From NCBI GenBank assembly GCA_001692895.1, contig KV748213.1, positions 434,001 through 498,000 on the forward strand: 64,000 nucleotides of DNA. The letters are read 5' to 3'. This document shows positions 47,293 to 60,191 of the stretch, one piece after another (the first letter of the stretch is position 1; every line of letters starts with the position of its first letter). This DNA comes from Cenococcum geophilum 1.58. Its lineage: Eukaryota; Ascomycota; Dothideomycetes; Gloniales; Gloniaceae. Under the pieces are notes generated by a model. It worked only from the letters and a program-made list of their open reading frames with translations, was not told the origin of the DNA and did not search any database. A program made the translations under genes and the position numbers.

Positions 47293-49202
47293 GCTCTATA
47301 CTAGAGCGACATCTATAGGTTAAACGCAATAGCTTAATACCTAAGTTCTTTAAAAAGTCCTAAACTGTGACCTTATTAATAAGGCATTAGTCTTATTAAT
47401 TGTTATATAAAACCTTCCGTTCTATGTTATTAAATAGCCTAAGTTTTACACCTTTTATTAAGTTCTAAATCTAGAAGTAGAAGGCTAGATTACTATGGCA
47501 TACTCTAAGGTTGTAAAGAAGATTAAGAAATTATAGCGATTCTAAAAAAATATTATACGAAAGAAGCTTTAATTAGCATTATTAAGTATATACATTTCGC
47601 TTAATATCTAGACCTCTCTAAACCGGCTTCTTCTCCTTAGGATCTGCGCGTACTTTATTAACTAATACCAGAAGAAGCTTGTTAAAGCACTCCTTGCCCT
47701 TTACACGGTAGCAAACTATAGTAGAGAAAAGTAATTTACTACTCTTCTTTTAGTGCTTTAAGACTATGGAATTGTATAAAAGCTTGGTTTTATTATTTAC
47801 GATAACACTACTTTAAATAATACGCTTTGCCGTATAGTAGCAAATTATCTCTAGGAGAAAGAGAAAGTTAAGTAGGATTCTATATTCCGACGGATCCGCT
47901 ATACTAGTTATATTATTAACTTAGCCGTATAAGCTTTTCTTTTTTAGGGCCTAATAGAGACAGAGTAACTTAAGTCGTATAATGAATAAGAAGGAAAAGG
48001 GAAGGTGGAAGGCGAAGCTAAGTAAAGGGCAGCTTTTCGGGCTATAGGACCACTTGGAAAGCTTTATAATATTATTATATATATTTATAATTCGGCTAGT
48101 CGTATAAGGGAGTTTAAAGATCTAGCAGGAAGAATAATTCTACTTAATAACCAGACGAGATGGAATAGCTAGTATTAGATACTAGCTATAGCTAAATAAC
48201 AGTTAAGCGCCATTAATACATATTTAAAGAGCCACTTTACTACGCTCTAGATGGAGTATCTCTATCTAAAGGACTAGGAATTTCTTTATACGACTAAGGT
48301 ATTCCTTTAACCATTCTATTAAGCAACCTTAGAAACTTAAGGAGACTACGCAACAATTAACAGAGTGCTCTTTACTATAAATATTCTTATTAAACACTTT
48401 AAAAAGGCCCTTATAAGTAGAATTCTTAATTAGGTTAAACAAGGCTAATACTATATAGTAGTCTAAGCATGCTTCTAATAAGGAGTTTAGCTCCTAAATT
48501 AGGAAGGGGTGGGAGACCTTTAATAAGTACTATAGTAAAACTAATAACTCTCCTCTTTATATAGCTGCCCTTATTCTTTATCTAAACCGTTATATAAAGT
48601 ATATTCACGTAAACTAGAAGGCTAAATGGTAAAAGCCAATACTATAAAAGGTAAAAAAGCTTTAGGAGTCTTATTAGGAAAAAGCACCTACTCCTCTTAC
48701 TCCTTCCTTATACGAAAGGAAACCCTCTTAAAATTAGGATCTTAATGAATTTAATTGGATTACTTAAGATCTAGGAATATACGCTTAGCTAGTAAATTAG
48801 GATAAGTATAAAGACTATAGCAATAGAGAACCGTACGATATTAGGAAGCTATTTACTCTTAAATAGTAGTATTAAGATTAATAATGAAAACGTTGGCCAA
48901 GATTATTATATATAGCAATTAATATTCTATTAATTCTAGCAATAAGCGATAAGCTAGAGAGAGTCTTTTTAGGAGCTCGTCGTACAATCTTATAGAAAAG
49001 GGCGCAACTAGGAGCTAAAAATATTAAGAGAGTAGAGTGTTTAAAACATTGGAAATAGAGTAGTATTACAAATAATAAGCTTAGAGTAGCTTAGCTGTTA
49101 TTTAATTATTGATAAGATTATTAATATTAATTAATATTGACCAATCAATATCAATATTAATTGAAGCGTTATTGACTTATTAACAACCACCCTAATATAG
49201 AT

Positions 49203-49740
49203 AGGTAAGCAGATGCAGACAGGCAAGCAGATGCAGATAGGTAGGTAGATGTTAGTGGGTAGGCAGATATAAACAGGTAGCAGATATAAATAGGTAAATA
49301 GATACAGACAGGTAAGTAGATATAGATAGGTAGGTAGATGCTAACGGGTAGGCAGATATAAACAGGTAGGCGATGTAGACAGTAGGTAATGCAGATAGGT
49401 AGGCAATGCAGGCAGGTAGGTAGATAGGTAGGTAGATAAGTCAATAGGTAGATAGGTAGAAGAGAACCATTACTATACTATATTAAATTATCTAAAATAT
49501 TATTATTTATTTTGCTAGCCTTATAAATAGCTTTAAAGTAGCTTTTATTTATTTAAAATATACTATTAGTATAAAAGAGGTAAATATAACTATGGTTACC
49601 AAATGCGCAGATTGCTAGTAAGTTGCGCGTAAGCTGCGGGTTAAAAAAACACGATATAGGCTAGTCGGTCGAGTTGCCAAATGCCCTCAACTGCGCGCCA
49701 ATTGCGTTAACTACCAGCCATTAAGGCTATTAGTAGGGTA
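49203..49740 (+). mobile_element. Satellite-cassette element J, right part
   Basis: The 4-bp microsatellite resumes (49203-49465: TAGG, CAGA, TAGA, CAGG units) after the hAT target duplication. It is followed by a flank (49470-49530) that matches, in reverse, the sequence just left of the microsatellite in element G (TTAAATTATCTAAAATATT). 49590-49740 carries scattered TTGC and GCGC motifs like the right arm of H. The right boundary is not defined. The 91-codon frame on the minus strand at 49169-49444 is the microsatellite itself. Confidence 0.65.
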
Positions 49741-49756
49741 CTATATTTTGCCAATA

Positions 49757-49783
49757 TTGTGCCCTTTCTCTGCCGCCTATAAT
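49757..49783 (-). pseudogene. Scrap of an ankyrin repeat
   Basis: Read on the minus strand it gives LxAAEKGHNI, with x a TAG where the family has tryptophan. It matches the repeats at 35401-35914 almost base for base (CTCTGCCGCCTATAAT). It ends exactly where hAT element N seems to begin, so a second ankyrin locus, or the same one duplicated, may have been the target. Confidence 0.45.
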
Positions 49784-52232
49784 TAGACTTACTATTAAGT
49801 AAGCAAGCTAAGCTAGAAAGCCTTAGCTTATTAGCTTAAAACTTTTCACACCTAAAGCTGGCTTACTTGGCTTAATAGGTTAAACAGTTAGCTTACTTAG
49901 CTTACTTAAAGGCTTATTTAATTTTATATAGAAATTTTAGAGTAATATATAAAATTAAGCCTAAGCCACTAATTTGGCTAAAAAGCTCCTCTATAGCCCT
50001 AATTTGTAGTTATTGTAATATAAGATTATATAGAGATAACGTAATAAGGAAGCTTGTGTAGCTAAGGGTGTTTATTATAAGGCTTGGCATAGTGGTGAGA
50101 AAGGCTGTAGTAGGAAGGCTTTAGTAGGGAGGAAGATCCTACTAGTGACTTTAACGGTTAGCTACTAGTTATACTAATTATAGTAAACTTACTACCTTAT
50201 CTACTAGATTTTTTAAAGCCTATTCTTAAATAGCTGCGATTATACTATAAGGCAGTAGTGATATTGTGGTGGTGTAGATTGGACGTCGCCTACTATCTTG
50301 GCATTTTCCTATATTTATACAGCCTTCGGCTTCCTTCCTTCTTCCCTCTAATAGATAGCACGACCCTACTAGTTACCGGAAATACACTCTTTTCTTTCTT
50401 ACTAACTAATTATGACTGACTAGCCGACCGACTGATCGACAGACAGACAGACGGCACTGTGACTTTCCTATCTTAGAGAGGTCGTACCCTCCCACAATAT
50501 TAGGGCGAAGCTTTAAGTAATATAACTTTAGTAGATTACTAGCTTTACTAAATGCCCGTTTATAGTTATTGCTTATAGCTAGTATAGTTAATATATTAAG
50601 AGCTATTTATATAAGCTTTAGCTGGGTTATTTATTCCTACCATTAATAAAGTATAGGGTTGTTTGCTAGTAGGTAATTATCTAGTAGTAGCGGTAGAGTT
50701 TTCTAAGCTTTGTATTTATCTAACGCGTTAATAGAGCTTTAAGCTACGTAGTTAGTGTTAGTATAAATATAATTGTCTCTAGCTAATAACGCGTGCGTAT
50801 GTCTTAACGGTAGATAAGCTAATAGAGTATTTACGGAAGGACTTAGTTGCTCTATATATTAAAGCTAAAGCTTCTTAAAGGACGCGTTACCTTTAATTAA
50901 CTACTCTAGGTGATCTGCCTATATATTTTAGCAGAAGAGCTTATATTAAGGATGTAGTAGAACAGCTATATAGTAGATGGGTGTATTATTAAGCTTTTTA
51001 AAATACATCTGTAGCTTTAGCTAGCTATAATTAAGGTTAATTATATAGTAATTCTTAATTGCGTCTTAATCTGGGTAGTTATCTAGAGTTATATTAACTA
51101 CGCGATCCTTCTTTTCTTTAAAAAGCTTAAGTAGCTAATTAAGTGTAGGAATAACCTCCTAAATTGCTCTATATAGGCCTGACCTGCCTTTAGCTTTAAG
51201 TGTCTTTATAGCGTCTTAAATTGGTAATAGGATCTTAATATAGTTATTAATAATACCCTAGTTATAATCGTTTAAGGCGCCGGCTACTATAATAGGCGGT
51301 AGTAGAGGGACCTTTTTTTATTTGGCGTGTAAAGGAGCTGCTTCCTTTTTATATTTATTAATTATATATTATATAATTAAGTTAATTAGATCGTGGAGGA
51401 CAACGGCTTATAGAAAGGTATTATAATAACTATTCCACCTAGTCTTAACTGGCTTTACTACTTCTAGTATTTTAAAATTAGGGATCGGTAAGGCCTTTTA
51501 CTTAGCCTTTTAGTAGGATTTAAATAGTTAATAAAGCTGCGGTATATTAATGGAATTAAGGATATTAATAAGGACGCTAAGGGGGCCTTTTTCGCTATTC
51601 TTTAAGAAAACATTTTTTGTCCTATATAGTAGAAGTTAGTAAGTAAGTAAGAAGATAATATTAACTTACTAACTTACCGGTATGTTCTCTTAATTGTTTT
51701 TATACGCGTCTTTATCTTTTCTAAATATAACTAACTAAGTAACGAGATTAAGTATATAAGCCGCGCATTAAATATACCGATTGTCCTTTCTAAAATTAAA
51801 GACAGTAGCTAGATAATCTAAGCAGGTATTATTATTTTTAGTATTATTAGTAATAAAATCGCTTAGGCTTTCTTTAGTAACTTTAAAATAAGCTAAAACA
51901 TCGCTAATTACTACAGCGTAGTTAATTCTAGTATAGCGACCGAGTTGCTCTAGTAGAGCGATTAAGTAGTTAATAACTCTGCCCTTATAATTAAGATAAA
52001 AAATATAGATGCTAGTAAGTAAGTACTTACTACTATATATAGTCTAGCTATTAAATAAAAAGTAAAGCTTTAAGCGGGTGTTTATAAGTTTATTATATAC
52101 GGCTAGTTAGTAGGCTTTATAGTCGGCCATTATATAGACGCGAATTAATTAATAGTTCTTCTAAATATAGCTCTTAGCGTTAGGATTCGCGGCAGCTATT
52201 ATACTATAGAAAGTAGGTATTTCAACCTCTTA
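49784..52232 (-). mobile_element. hAT-family DNA transposon N, 3' part, inactive
   Basis: Reading on the minus strand from 52232, transposase sequence runs to about 50470. Signs in order: LINTRLKLYFLFNS, YAVVISDVLAYFKVTKESL, then FITNNTKNNNTCLDYLA near 51875-51820, where the family's catalytic TDN reads TNN (D to N by a G-to-A change), CAAYILNL near 51780-51750 (H to Y), RWNSYY near 51440, and the dimer domain IALNILTIPAISNNYKRAFS near 50600. Many TGG and CAA codons are stops. The left end (49784-50050) has subterminal repeats AGCTTACTT and AAGTAAGC typical of hAT ends. The N-terminal part lies beyond gypsy P or outside the window. 50220-50490 is less RIP-affected and includes a short GACA microsatellite. 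Confidence 0.75.
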
Positions 52233-52655
52233 TGTTACGGACGCTTTAAGTACAATATTATAACTACTTAGGGAAGAGTCGGAAGAAGCTAGTTGGTTAA
52301 TTTAGGCACGGTCTAGAATGGAGCCGGTAGAGCCATATAATAAGGAATAGTAACTAAGATTATATAACGTAATCTATATAATCTATAGGATCTACATAAT
52401 CCGTAATAGAGTAGATAGAGTATACGTATATTACGTACAAGGAGGATTTTATAGGAGTACGGTTGTGTATTTAAGGACCCTTAGTCCCTACCTAGATAGT
52501 TCCTTCCTTATAGTAATTCTTAGAATATAATTAGAGTTAATATATTAGGCAACTACTCTACTAGTTATTATTTCTTATTAACTTTACCTTACGTTACCTA
52601 CACACCTAGCCTATTAACGAGCCTATTATAGTACTTGCTACAAGGTTCCGTTATA
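52233..52655 (+). repeat. 5' LTR of gypsy P
   Basis: 423 bp, starting TGTTACGGACGCTTTAAG and ending TTCCGTTATA (originally CA). TCTTA precedes it. The expected second copy of this duplication is not found after 60191, because element Q follows. Confidence 0.85.
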
Positions 52656-55600
52656 TAATTACTATCTAGTTACGGTACTAAGGATAGAAAGTTAAACAAC
52701 ATACTACTAAAAGCAGCCACCATAATGCCATCGACGGCGGCAACTACTTTAAGGTTAGGTAACACTAGTATAGCAAATACTAACTTATAGCAACCTATAA
52801 CGGTTAGATAGTTACAAGAGATAGTTAACTAATTAATAGAAAATAATATAATATTGGAAAATAGGATTAATAGAATAGGCGCAGTAAAGGTTAAGTTACT
52901 ATTAATTAAGAGATACTTAGGAGAAAGATTAAAGCTTAAAGGATTCCTTACGTAAATATACTTTAAAGTGGCGCAAGAGGGAGTTAAGCTGGTAATACCT
53001 ATAGACTAAATAGCGTATGCAGGATTGTTCTTAATAGAAAGGGCACTTAAATAGTTTAAATCTTACCTTATAAAAATCTAGGCAAATAGAATAATAACTA
53101 TAAACTAAGAGGTACGGTTTATGTTCTTAAGCTAGAACGGATTTATAGAGCGACTTATATAAATGTTTGGAGACCTAGAGGCGGTAACTATAGCGGAAAG
53201 AAAACTCCAAGACATTATATAACGAACCTTAGTAATTAAGTATACGACGCAGTTCCAAACGTTAGTAATATAAGTTAAGTGGAATAATAAGGCGCTTATG
53301 GCATAGTATAAGTAAGGACTTAAGGCTAAAGTCTAAGATATAATTATCCTAATGGAAGATGCGGAAACCCTATAGGACTTAATAGATTAAGTAATTAAAA
53401 TTAACAATTAGATCTACTAAAGGGAATAGGCTAAGAGAGGTTAAGATAAAGTTTTATAGTTATATAAGGCGTAGAGCACGCAACAACTAAAGCTAAATTA
53501 GAAACTGTGGTATGGCGTAGAGCTAATAGACCTAAGTAGTATTAAAGAAGCCTATAAGAAATAGAGTAAGAAACTATAGAAACCTAGAGGTTAAGGATCT
53601 AGTAATTATAGGACTAAGAAGCAGAGGCTAAACTAGGGGTCTTAGTAGTAGAAGATGTTTAGGCGGACTCTATAGCAAAGTTAATAGTTTAAAAATAGAG
53701 CTTATATAAATTGCGGGAAATAGGGTTATTTTATAAGGGATTATAAAGATAGTTAGAGTTACTATATAATAAAGGGAACCTAACTAGTAGGAGATATATA
53801 TATATAGAGTGATAATAGTGCACTATAAGGAACAAAGGAATATTTAATTAGAAGTTTCGCGTTTTGTTATAATAACGCATACTAAATTTATAAAGACGCT
53901 AAGTATAGTATAAGCTATTAGCTATAGAAGCCAAAATCTATAGAGTATAGAGGAACCAATAAACTAGTTTATAGATCGGATATTAAGGACAATAAATTTA
54001 ATAAAGGCGAAATATTTTATAACAACAAGGCAATAAGAGCAGCTTACTAGGAGTATACGGACCTCCAAGATATTATATAAGAGGTAGAGGATAATTCCAC
54101 TATAGAATAGGGAACATTAGTAGGGATTAAGACCCCACTAGATATAATATCTATCGCTTCGTAAGACGTAAGAGAAGTAGGATAGTAAACTACTTTGGCA
54201 CTTAATAAAGGCAAAAGGCTAAAGGCTTAAGATTCTTAAGATGAGATAAGAGACGACTAAGATTCTTAAGATAAGATAAGGCAAGCTTAAGGACCTATAA
54301 CGGACGAAAACCAATAGAGTAGAGTAGTAGCTTAGTTTAAAGATATACGAATAAGCTCGGGATAGAGTTTCCTATAGGTATAAGACTCTTAAGACGAGAT
54401 AAGTAAGATTTAAGACTCTTAAAACGAGATAAGAATACCTAAGCCTAGTTAGACTAAGGTAGGAGTAAAGCTTAAGTTAGAAGCGAGCTTAGGATTAAAG
54501 AATTTAAGGGATTAAGAATTTGGAGTATAAATAAGGACACCTATAAGCAAGAGGTAAGTAGCTTCTTTATAGATTAGAGAATCTGCGGCATAAATAGCAA
54601 CTAGACTAGGAGATAGATATATAGACCTAGAGGACTTACTAGGGGAATATAGTGTTCGGCCTAAAAATTAAAAAGTCAATACCGAGATTAAGAAGTAAGT
54701 AGACTTTAAGGATCTACTTATAAGACGCGACAGGAAAGAAACCATGGAGGAGTTTAGAGTAAGAATTACCTTATAGTAAGAACAGAAACTAGACAAGAGA
54801 TCTAGCATATTAGGACGTATAAGGGATAGAGCGCCAGTATAAAGAATTACCAATAGGCCTAGGGCAGGCACACTAAAAGCTAAGTAGCTTACTAAACTGG
54901 AACAAGAAGAGGATCTAGGGATCTTAACTAGGTTTAAGGAACGACACATAAAGGGCTATTATAATATAGTAATAAGAAGATACTTCCTTATAAACAAGCC
55001 GTATACACTCTAGTAGCTATACTAAAAGTAGTATAGGTAAAGGCATAATAACAAATAGGAAGATTTCTATATATAGCTAGACGAGAAAGTTATCTAAGAC
55101 TACCTAATTACGGAGAAGGCCATAAATTATATTAAAGGAGCCTTAATTATAATATTAAAAGATCTAGAGGAGCGTTTAGAGGACTAGAGAAGTAAGAGAC
55201 GCATCTTAGTACCTATAAATAAAGTCGTAATGTTTAGATTAACACGAGAAAGGTTTAAACTTAAGGATAAAGATAAGCTAAGAGTTAACCTAAAACACTA
55301 AGCATATTATATATTAGCATAGATTATATATATAGATAATATATATAACATATATAAAGCACCTAAGGATAAGCACTAAAAATATCCTATAAGAATATAT
55401 TGGTTAGTAAAAAAATAGAGATATAGAAATGCTAAATATATATATAGTTAGCATCTAGTAGAAGTTTAGGAGTTAGGAGACTTAATACTTTAGCTAAAAA
55501 GATTCCTTACGGAAGAATGCCTAAATAAATAATAGTAGTAGGAATACCTAAAGAATATATGTCTATAGTATATTAAGGATAAAAAGCAAACTAAGTATTG

Positions 55601-58600
55601 GCCTAAGTTAGACTAAGTATACATAGAATTAAGCAGCTAATAGTTAGGAAAAGTGGAGGCCTATAGAACTAGAGGAAACCAGTAGTAGAGCCTTAGACCC
55701 TTAAGGGAATTTAAGGATAATACCTAAATTTACGAGTTAAGTGGCAAGATTAACAGTTTAAGGTATTAATAGATAGTGGAGCAATAAGGAACCACATCTT
55801 GCTAATAGTAGTTAGAAGAATAGGTTTACTATATAGGAAAAAGGAGCACCCTTACCTATTAGTAACGATTTTAGGAGATCTAATAGCCTATAGAGGAGGC
55901 ATTATTAATCTTAAAACAGGACCTATTTAGTTAACTATTAAAGGGAGATAAATTAAGATATCTTTTAATATATTACCATTAGGGAATAATAAGGCAGTAT
56001 TAGGAATGCCTTAGTTATAAAAATATAATCTAAGGATCGATTAGGTTATAGGTTAAGTTAATATTAAAAATACTTAACGCCATAAAATGCGATAATAAGC
56101 TAAGATAGTATAGTACTAAGTTAGAGTAATATATAAAGAGACTAAGCGAGGCTTAAGTTATATACTAAAGAGATACCATAAGTATGGCAAAAAACTATAG
56201 TTACTAAAGAGTGAAAAGCTGTTAGAGTATATAGTATAGGACTATAAGATAGAATTAAAACCAGGAATAAGTCTAAGGTTCTTTCTAATCTATAAGCTTA
56301 CTAAAAAAGAAGGTAGAGTATTAAAAGAGTTTATTTAAGAAAATCTATGAAAGGGATATATTAGACTATCGCAGTTATTAGCGGGTTATCCAGTACTATT
56401 TATACTAAAGAAAAATAGTAAACTAAGGCTGTATATTAATTATAGATAGTTAAATAGCATTACTAGAAAGGATAGGTATCCTTTACCCTTAATTAGCGAA
56501 ATTTAAGATAAAATAGGTAATGCGTAAATCTTTATAAAGATAGATNTAANATNGGNNTACTATTAGATTAGAATTAAGGAAGGTAATAAATAAAAGGCAG
56601 CCTTTAGGTTAAAGAAAGGACTGTATAAACTATTAGTTATATAATTTAGGCTTATAAACGCACTAGTAACGTTTTAAAAGCGTATTAATAATATATTAGG
56701 AGAATACTTAGATAAATTTATTATAGTATATTTTAATATTATTATTATCTATTTAATAACTAAGGAAGAATACGGGGAATATATTAAATGGGTTTTAAAG
56801 AGACTATAAGAACAGATACTAGTAGCAATTAAAAAAATGCAAGTTCTTTACTAGGAAAACCGATTTTATTAGATTTATTATTAAATTAGGCTAACTTAGT
56901 ATAGATCTAAAGAAGATTAAGGCTATAGTAAATTAGTAAAAACTAGAAAACGTTATATAGTTAAGATTATTCCTAGGGTTTTGCAATTACTATAAAAGGT
57001 TTATAGCGTAATAGTTAAAGGATATTAAACCATTTATACAATTAATAAAGAAAGAAGAACTATAGGTATAGGGAGAGGAATAAAAGAAACTCTTTAAAAA
57101 AGTTAAAGAGTTATTTACCTAGGAGCCAATTCTTAAGATCTATTAACTAGAACTAGAAATAGTTATAGAAATAGATATATTAGACTATATATTAGGGGCG
57201 TACTTTATATAAAGGTATTAAGATAGATAGCACCTAGTGGTATACTATAGTTAGAAGATAACACTACTAGAGTTAAACTATAATATCTATAATAAGGAGT
57301 TATTAGGTATAGTTATAGTATTAAAGAAATAGAGAGCATTCTTATAAGGTATAGAAAAACTATTTATAGTTAAGATAGATTATAAGAACCTAATAGGATT
57401 CTTAATAATAAAGGAGCTTAACTAAAGATAGGTTAAATAGGCAGAGATACTTATAGAATACTATTTTAAGATTTAGTATATTAAGGGTATAGATAATATA
57501 TAAGTAGATGCTCTAAGTTAAAAGGCTAAACTATAAAATAATAAGAAGCTATTAGGGGCTTTACTATAAAAAGATATAGATAAACTGATTAGATATAATT
57601 ATCCAAAAATTATAATAACTTAAGAAGAACTAGATAGAGTTTATAAGTTACTAGAAAGCTTTTAGGTATAAAGGATTCTAAAAGTATAATTAGAAGATCT
57701 ATAAATAGATATATATAAAAGTTAAGAAGTAATATATATTCTAAAAAGTATAGCAGAATACTTTATAGAAGATTTCTATAAGGGAATAACTTAAGAATAT
57801 AATAAAGCTATAGGCTTAGTGTTAAGACTTTAAGAGGAGTATATTATTAATGGAATTTAGGGCTTAGTATAAAAAGTTATAAAAGAGTACCTAGATTATT
57901 AAAGAAATAAACTAATAAGGTATAAGCTATATAGAGGGCTATAACCTATTAAAATACTAGAGAGACTATAGGAGGTTATATTATAGGACTTTATTATTAA
58001 GTTATTAAAGTTAAGAGACCCTATTACTAGATAAGATTATAATAAAATCTTAGTAATAGTAAATAAGCTTATAAAGTAGGGATACTTTATAGCATATATA
58101 GAAGAAATATTACTAGAAGATATTACTAGAATTTATATTAAAGAAGTATTTATAAGATATAGAGTATTAAGTAAAATTATATTAGATAGAGATCTAAGAT
58201 TTATAGTAGTATTTTAGGAGGTATTCTTAGCGGAATAAGGAGTTAGAGTAGTAACTTCTACTGTATATTATTTGTAGATAGACGGTTAAATAAAGAGACT
58301 AAATTAGATACTAGAACAGTATCTAAAACATTATATTAATTATATATAAAATAATTAGGTATTATTATTACTAGTTATATAGTTTATATATAATATAATA
58401 CCTTAAAAAGGAATAGGCATATTACTATTTAAGGTAAATTATAGATATAAGCTAAGGATATTATTATTGCTATATTAAGCAAAAAAGATAAGTAGTATAG
58501 CTAAATAGAGAATAAAGATATTAATAAATCTTTATATAGACCTTATGGAATTAGTAAAGATAGTATAATAAAAAATAAAAAGATACTATAATGCTAAGAG

Positions 58601-59767
58601 ATCTAAGGAACTAGATCTTAAAGAGGGAGATAAAGTATGGCTACTATATAAAATTTTTAAGAGTTAATAATTAAGTAAGAAGTTAAACTACGTTAAACTA
58701 GGACCTTTTAAGATTAAGTAAAGGATTTTACCAGTTATATTTAAGTTAAACTTACTAGCTAAAATAAAGATCTACTCTATATAGTATATTATAATGCTAA
58801 AACTAGTATATAGAAATATTAAACCACTAGTCTATAAGGTAGATATATATAGAGGGTATAAAAAAGACAAATAGTAAGTTTTAAGGATTATTAGTTATAA
58901 AGATATTAATAATAAAATATAGTATAAAGTTAAGTGGATAGGCTACGCTAAGACTACCTAGGAGCTACTAGAGAATTTAAAAAATACTATAAAAAAGGTA
59001 TAGGAGTATTAAAAGAAATTAGGTTAGGTAGCATTAATAAAAAAGGATTACTAAAAAATAAGTTACCTAAGGGGGACCTAAGAAAAGTAGTTGCCAAACT
59101 ACTTAGATCTATTTCCTTCTTAGTTAGAGAAGAATCCGTTTTTTTATTACTAAGTTCTTATAAACCCTATTTTATAAGTTTCTACTCCTTAAAATAAATC
59201 TTCTTACGTACCTTCTTAAGATAAATTAACTAAGTAAATACCGCTAGATAAGACTTAAGGGCCCATTACTAAGCATTAGTAGCCTCCCGTTTAGCGTCTT
59301 AGGATTAGTATAACTCTACTAGAGTAATAAATAGTTTATTATCTAGCTATATAGCAGTAGATTAAATATAAAACCCTAAGATAAATTAATTAGGGAACTA
59401 GATAACTATTAAGAGTAATAGGTCGCGTATATTTAGTATTAGAAATAAAGCAAATGTTATAGGATAAATAAATATTTACTTTAGTATACTTTAAGTAAAA
59501 GGATAGTTATTATAAAGAAGGGTTTACTAACGCAATATAAACTAACCCCTTTTTTAAGTAGCGAGAATACGGAGATAGTATAATCTCACTAAGAGATAAT
59601 ATTGCAGTAATAGTGCGAATACGACGAGCAGTTAAAGAAGAAGAAATTGCTTTAGGTATAATAAGCAACAATATTAACTAAATTAATTAGATAGATATTA
59701 CACCTTTAGTAAATAACTTAGAGATATTAGAAATCTTTAAGGATAAAAATTAAGAGGAGGGAGATAG

Positions 59768-60191
59768 TGTTACGGACGCTTTAAGTATAATATTATAACT
59801 ACTTAAAAAAGAGTTAGAAGAAGCTAGTTAATTAATATAAATATAGTCTAAGATAGAGCTAATAAAACTATATAATAAGGAATAGTAACCGAGGTTATAT
59901 AATATAATTTATATAATCTATAGGATCTATAGGATCTATAATAGAGTAAATAGAGTATACGTATATTACGTATAAGAAGGATTTTATAGGAGTATAGTTA
60001 TATATTTAAGGACCCTTAGTCCTTACCTAGATAGTTCCTTCCTTATAGTAATTCTTAGAATATAATTAGAGTTAATCTATTAGGCAACCACTCCACTAGT
60101 TATTATTACGTTATTAACTTTAATTTGCATTACCTATATACCTAGCCTAATAATAAGCCTATTGTAGTATCTACTATAAGGTTCCGTTATA
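59768..60191 (+). repeat. LTR between gypsy copies P and Q
   Basis: 424 bp, the same ends as the left LTR. It serves as the 3' LTR of P and stands where a 5' LTR of Q would be. Confidence 0.85.

Larger units (their letters stand above)
37920..49194 (+). mobile_element. hAT-family DNA transposon I, interrupted by gypsy K
   Basis: The ends are an 18-bp TIR, CAGCGTAGTTGTTAATAA on the left and TAGGGTGGTTGTTAATAA read from the right, three mismatches. The 8-bp target duplication is ATATAGAC (37912-37919) and ATATAGAT (49195-49202). Without K it would be about 2.35 kb. The transposase starts at ATG 38059 (MASKADLSFLTPLLT). A BED-type finger shows CKYC, but its histidines read as tyrosine (YLKSKYRI), a CAC-to-TAC RIP change. 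After K the transposase resumes at 47298, with YDNTTLNNTLCR near 47800 (the D is kept), INLAVQAFLFQGLIE, and the C-terminal ERVFLGARRTIL followed by LGAKNIKRVECLKHW near 48970-49060. Many TAG/TAA stops make it inactive. It inserted in the microsatellite of element J. Confidence 0.88.
52233..60191 (+). mobile_element. Ty3/gypsy retrotransposon P, fossil
   Basis: An 8.0-kb element with two long LTRs (423 and 424 bp), inserted in hAT N. Parts: gag from about 52725 (MPSTAATTLRL) to a CCHC-like knuckle near 53700-53750; a long extra coding stretch (53800-55690) of unknown role that contains short direct repeats; protease (55740-55870); reverse transcriptase (56380-56820, with N bases at 56546-56556); RNase H (57150-57530); integrase (57900-58600); and a chromodomain-like region (58870-59000). 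The right LTR is followed not by host sequence but by the internal part of a second copy, Q. It is broken, with dozens of breaks. It is younger than transposon N. Confidence 0.85.

Noticed and set aside
49169-49444. 91-codon frame on the minus strand, rich in Leu, Pro, Tyr and Ile
   Set aside because: It is the 4-bp microsatellite of element J.
54668-54949. 93-codon frame on the minus strand
   Set aside because: Antisense to the extra coding stretch of gypsy P; the homologous place in Q gives no support.
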